In this document: positions 6,756 to 7,346 of the stretch, one piece after another
How the letters are laid out: the number at the start of each line of letters is the position of its first letter
How positions within the stretch are numbered: position 1 is the first letter of the stretch
Assembly (NCBI GenBank): GCA_023621975.1
Contig: JAMOAC010000430.1
Location: forward strand, 1-7,346
Origin: Bacillota bacterium
GTDB taxonomy: Bacteria > Bacillota_A > Clostridia > Acetivibrionales > DUMB01
DNA: 7,346 bases
Direction of reading: 5' to 3'
The notes under the pieces: model-generated
What the model was told of the DNA's origin: nothing
Databases searched by the model: none
What the model saw: the letters and a program-made list of their open reading frames with translations, nothing else
Made by a program: the position numbers and the translations under genes

Positions 6756-7346
6756 ATGAAAACACGATTGATTTTTGTGCGTCATGCTGAAGCCGAAGGC
6801 AATGTCAACAGACATTTTCACGGTTGGACAAATTCAAACATTACGGAAAAAGGACATATTCAGGCTCAAAAGCTTGGAGAAAGATTTAAAAATATTGATG
6901 TTGACGTTATTTATTCAAGCAGCTTGAACAGGACCCTTCAGACAGCGCAATATATTGCAAAGGTAAAGAACCTTCCAATTATACGAACGGACAAGCTCAA
7001 GGAAATAAACGGCGGGGATTGGGAGGACCAACCGTGGGATGAGCTCCCTAATAAATGGCCTGAGGAATATGATACATGGGAAAACAGGCCACACGAACAT
7101 AAAATGCCCAACGGAGAGACTATGGAAGAGTTCCTGGAGCGTTTGAAAAAAGAGATTATATATATTGCTGAAAATAACAAGGGCAAAAACGTATGTATTG
7201 TCACCCACGGAACGGCTATCAGGGCATTAACGTGTTTATTTTACGGTTGCAGCCTGGAAGACATGGTAAAAATCAAGTGGCAGGACAATACGGCAATTAC
7301 GATAGTTGACTATGAAGACGGCAAATTTGAAATGATTGTGGAAGGT
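6756..7346 (+). CDS. Histidine phosphatase family protein (phosphoglycerate mutase-like), 3' end cut by the window
   Basis: The open frame starts at ATG 6756, preceded by GGGGGAAG at 6746-6753 and 19 bases after the pyrD stop. It stays open for 197 codons to the window edge. Family features are the N-terminal V8-R-H-A-E with the phospho-accepting His10 and Arg9, a second phosphate-pocket arginine in S55-S-L-N-R59-T, a likely acid residue E83 in L-K-E-I-N-G-G-D-W-E, and the second catalytic His in V149-T-H-G-T (H151). Members include cofactor-dependent phosphoglycerate mutases, alpha-ribazole phosphatases and broad-range phosphatases, and the substrate cannot be read from these motifs. The length already exceeds 190 residues, so little is probably missing. 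It is likely co-transcribed with pyrD, but a pyrimidine role is only an inference from position. Confidence 0.88.
   Translation, partial: MKTRLIFVRHAEAEGNVNRHFHGWTNSNITEKGHIQAQKLGERFKNIDVDVIYSSSLNRTLQTAQYIAKVKNLPIIRTDKLKEINGGDWEDQPWDELPNKWPEEYDTWENRPHEHKMPNGETMEEFLERLKKEIIYIAENNKGKNVCIVTHGTAIRALTCLFYGCSLEDMVKIKWQDNTAITIVDYEDGKFEMIVEG

Overview
The window is a stretch of a de novo pyrimidine (UMP) biosynthesis operon, all on the + strand. It probably comes from a low-to-moderate GC member of the Clostridia, resembling the Acetivibrio/Ruminiclostridium group. That placement is an inference from three things: strong AGGAGG-type ribosome binding sites, class 2 PyrF together with the NAD-linked PyrK/PyrD (class 1B) pair, and close similarity of the proteins to Bacillus/Clostridium homologues I recall. 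No database search was possible.

Layout: positions 1-39 are the last codons of an upstream gene, plausibly the dihydroorotase pyrC. An AT-rich 83-base gap with a perfect 10-bp tandem duplication follows. Then come pyrF (123-1070), a carbamoyl-phosphate synthase gene (1131-4898), pyrK (4909-5691), a gap built of five 16-bp tandem repeats, pyrD (5771-6736), and a histidine-phosphatase gene (6756-7346) that runs off the right edge. Gaps are short (10-79 bases) and no terminator hairpin was seen, so the genes are likely co-transcribed.

How the genes work together: Car makes carbamoyl phosphate, PyrD with PyrK oxidises dihydroorotate to orotate and passes electrons to NAD, and PyrF decarboxylates OMP to UMP. 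Aspartate transcarbamylase (pyrB) and orotate phosphoribosyltransferase (pyrE) are not in the window. The role of the terminal phosphatase is unknown.

The main anomaly is the carbamoyl-phosphate synthase gene. Normally carA (small subunit, about 360 aa) and carB (large subunit, about 1070 aa) are separate. Here one 1255-codon frame holds only the N-terminal domain of CarA (about residues 1-152 plus linker), joined directly to an essentially complete CarB. The whole glutamine amidotransferase domain is missing. If real, this predicts an ammonia-dependent enzyme or an unusual partner arrangement; an in-frame assembly collapse or strain-specific deletion must be excluded. The second anomaly is the pyrK-pyrD spacer of five 16-bp repeat units, the last of which supplies the only visible Shine-Dalgarno-like sequence for pyrD.
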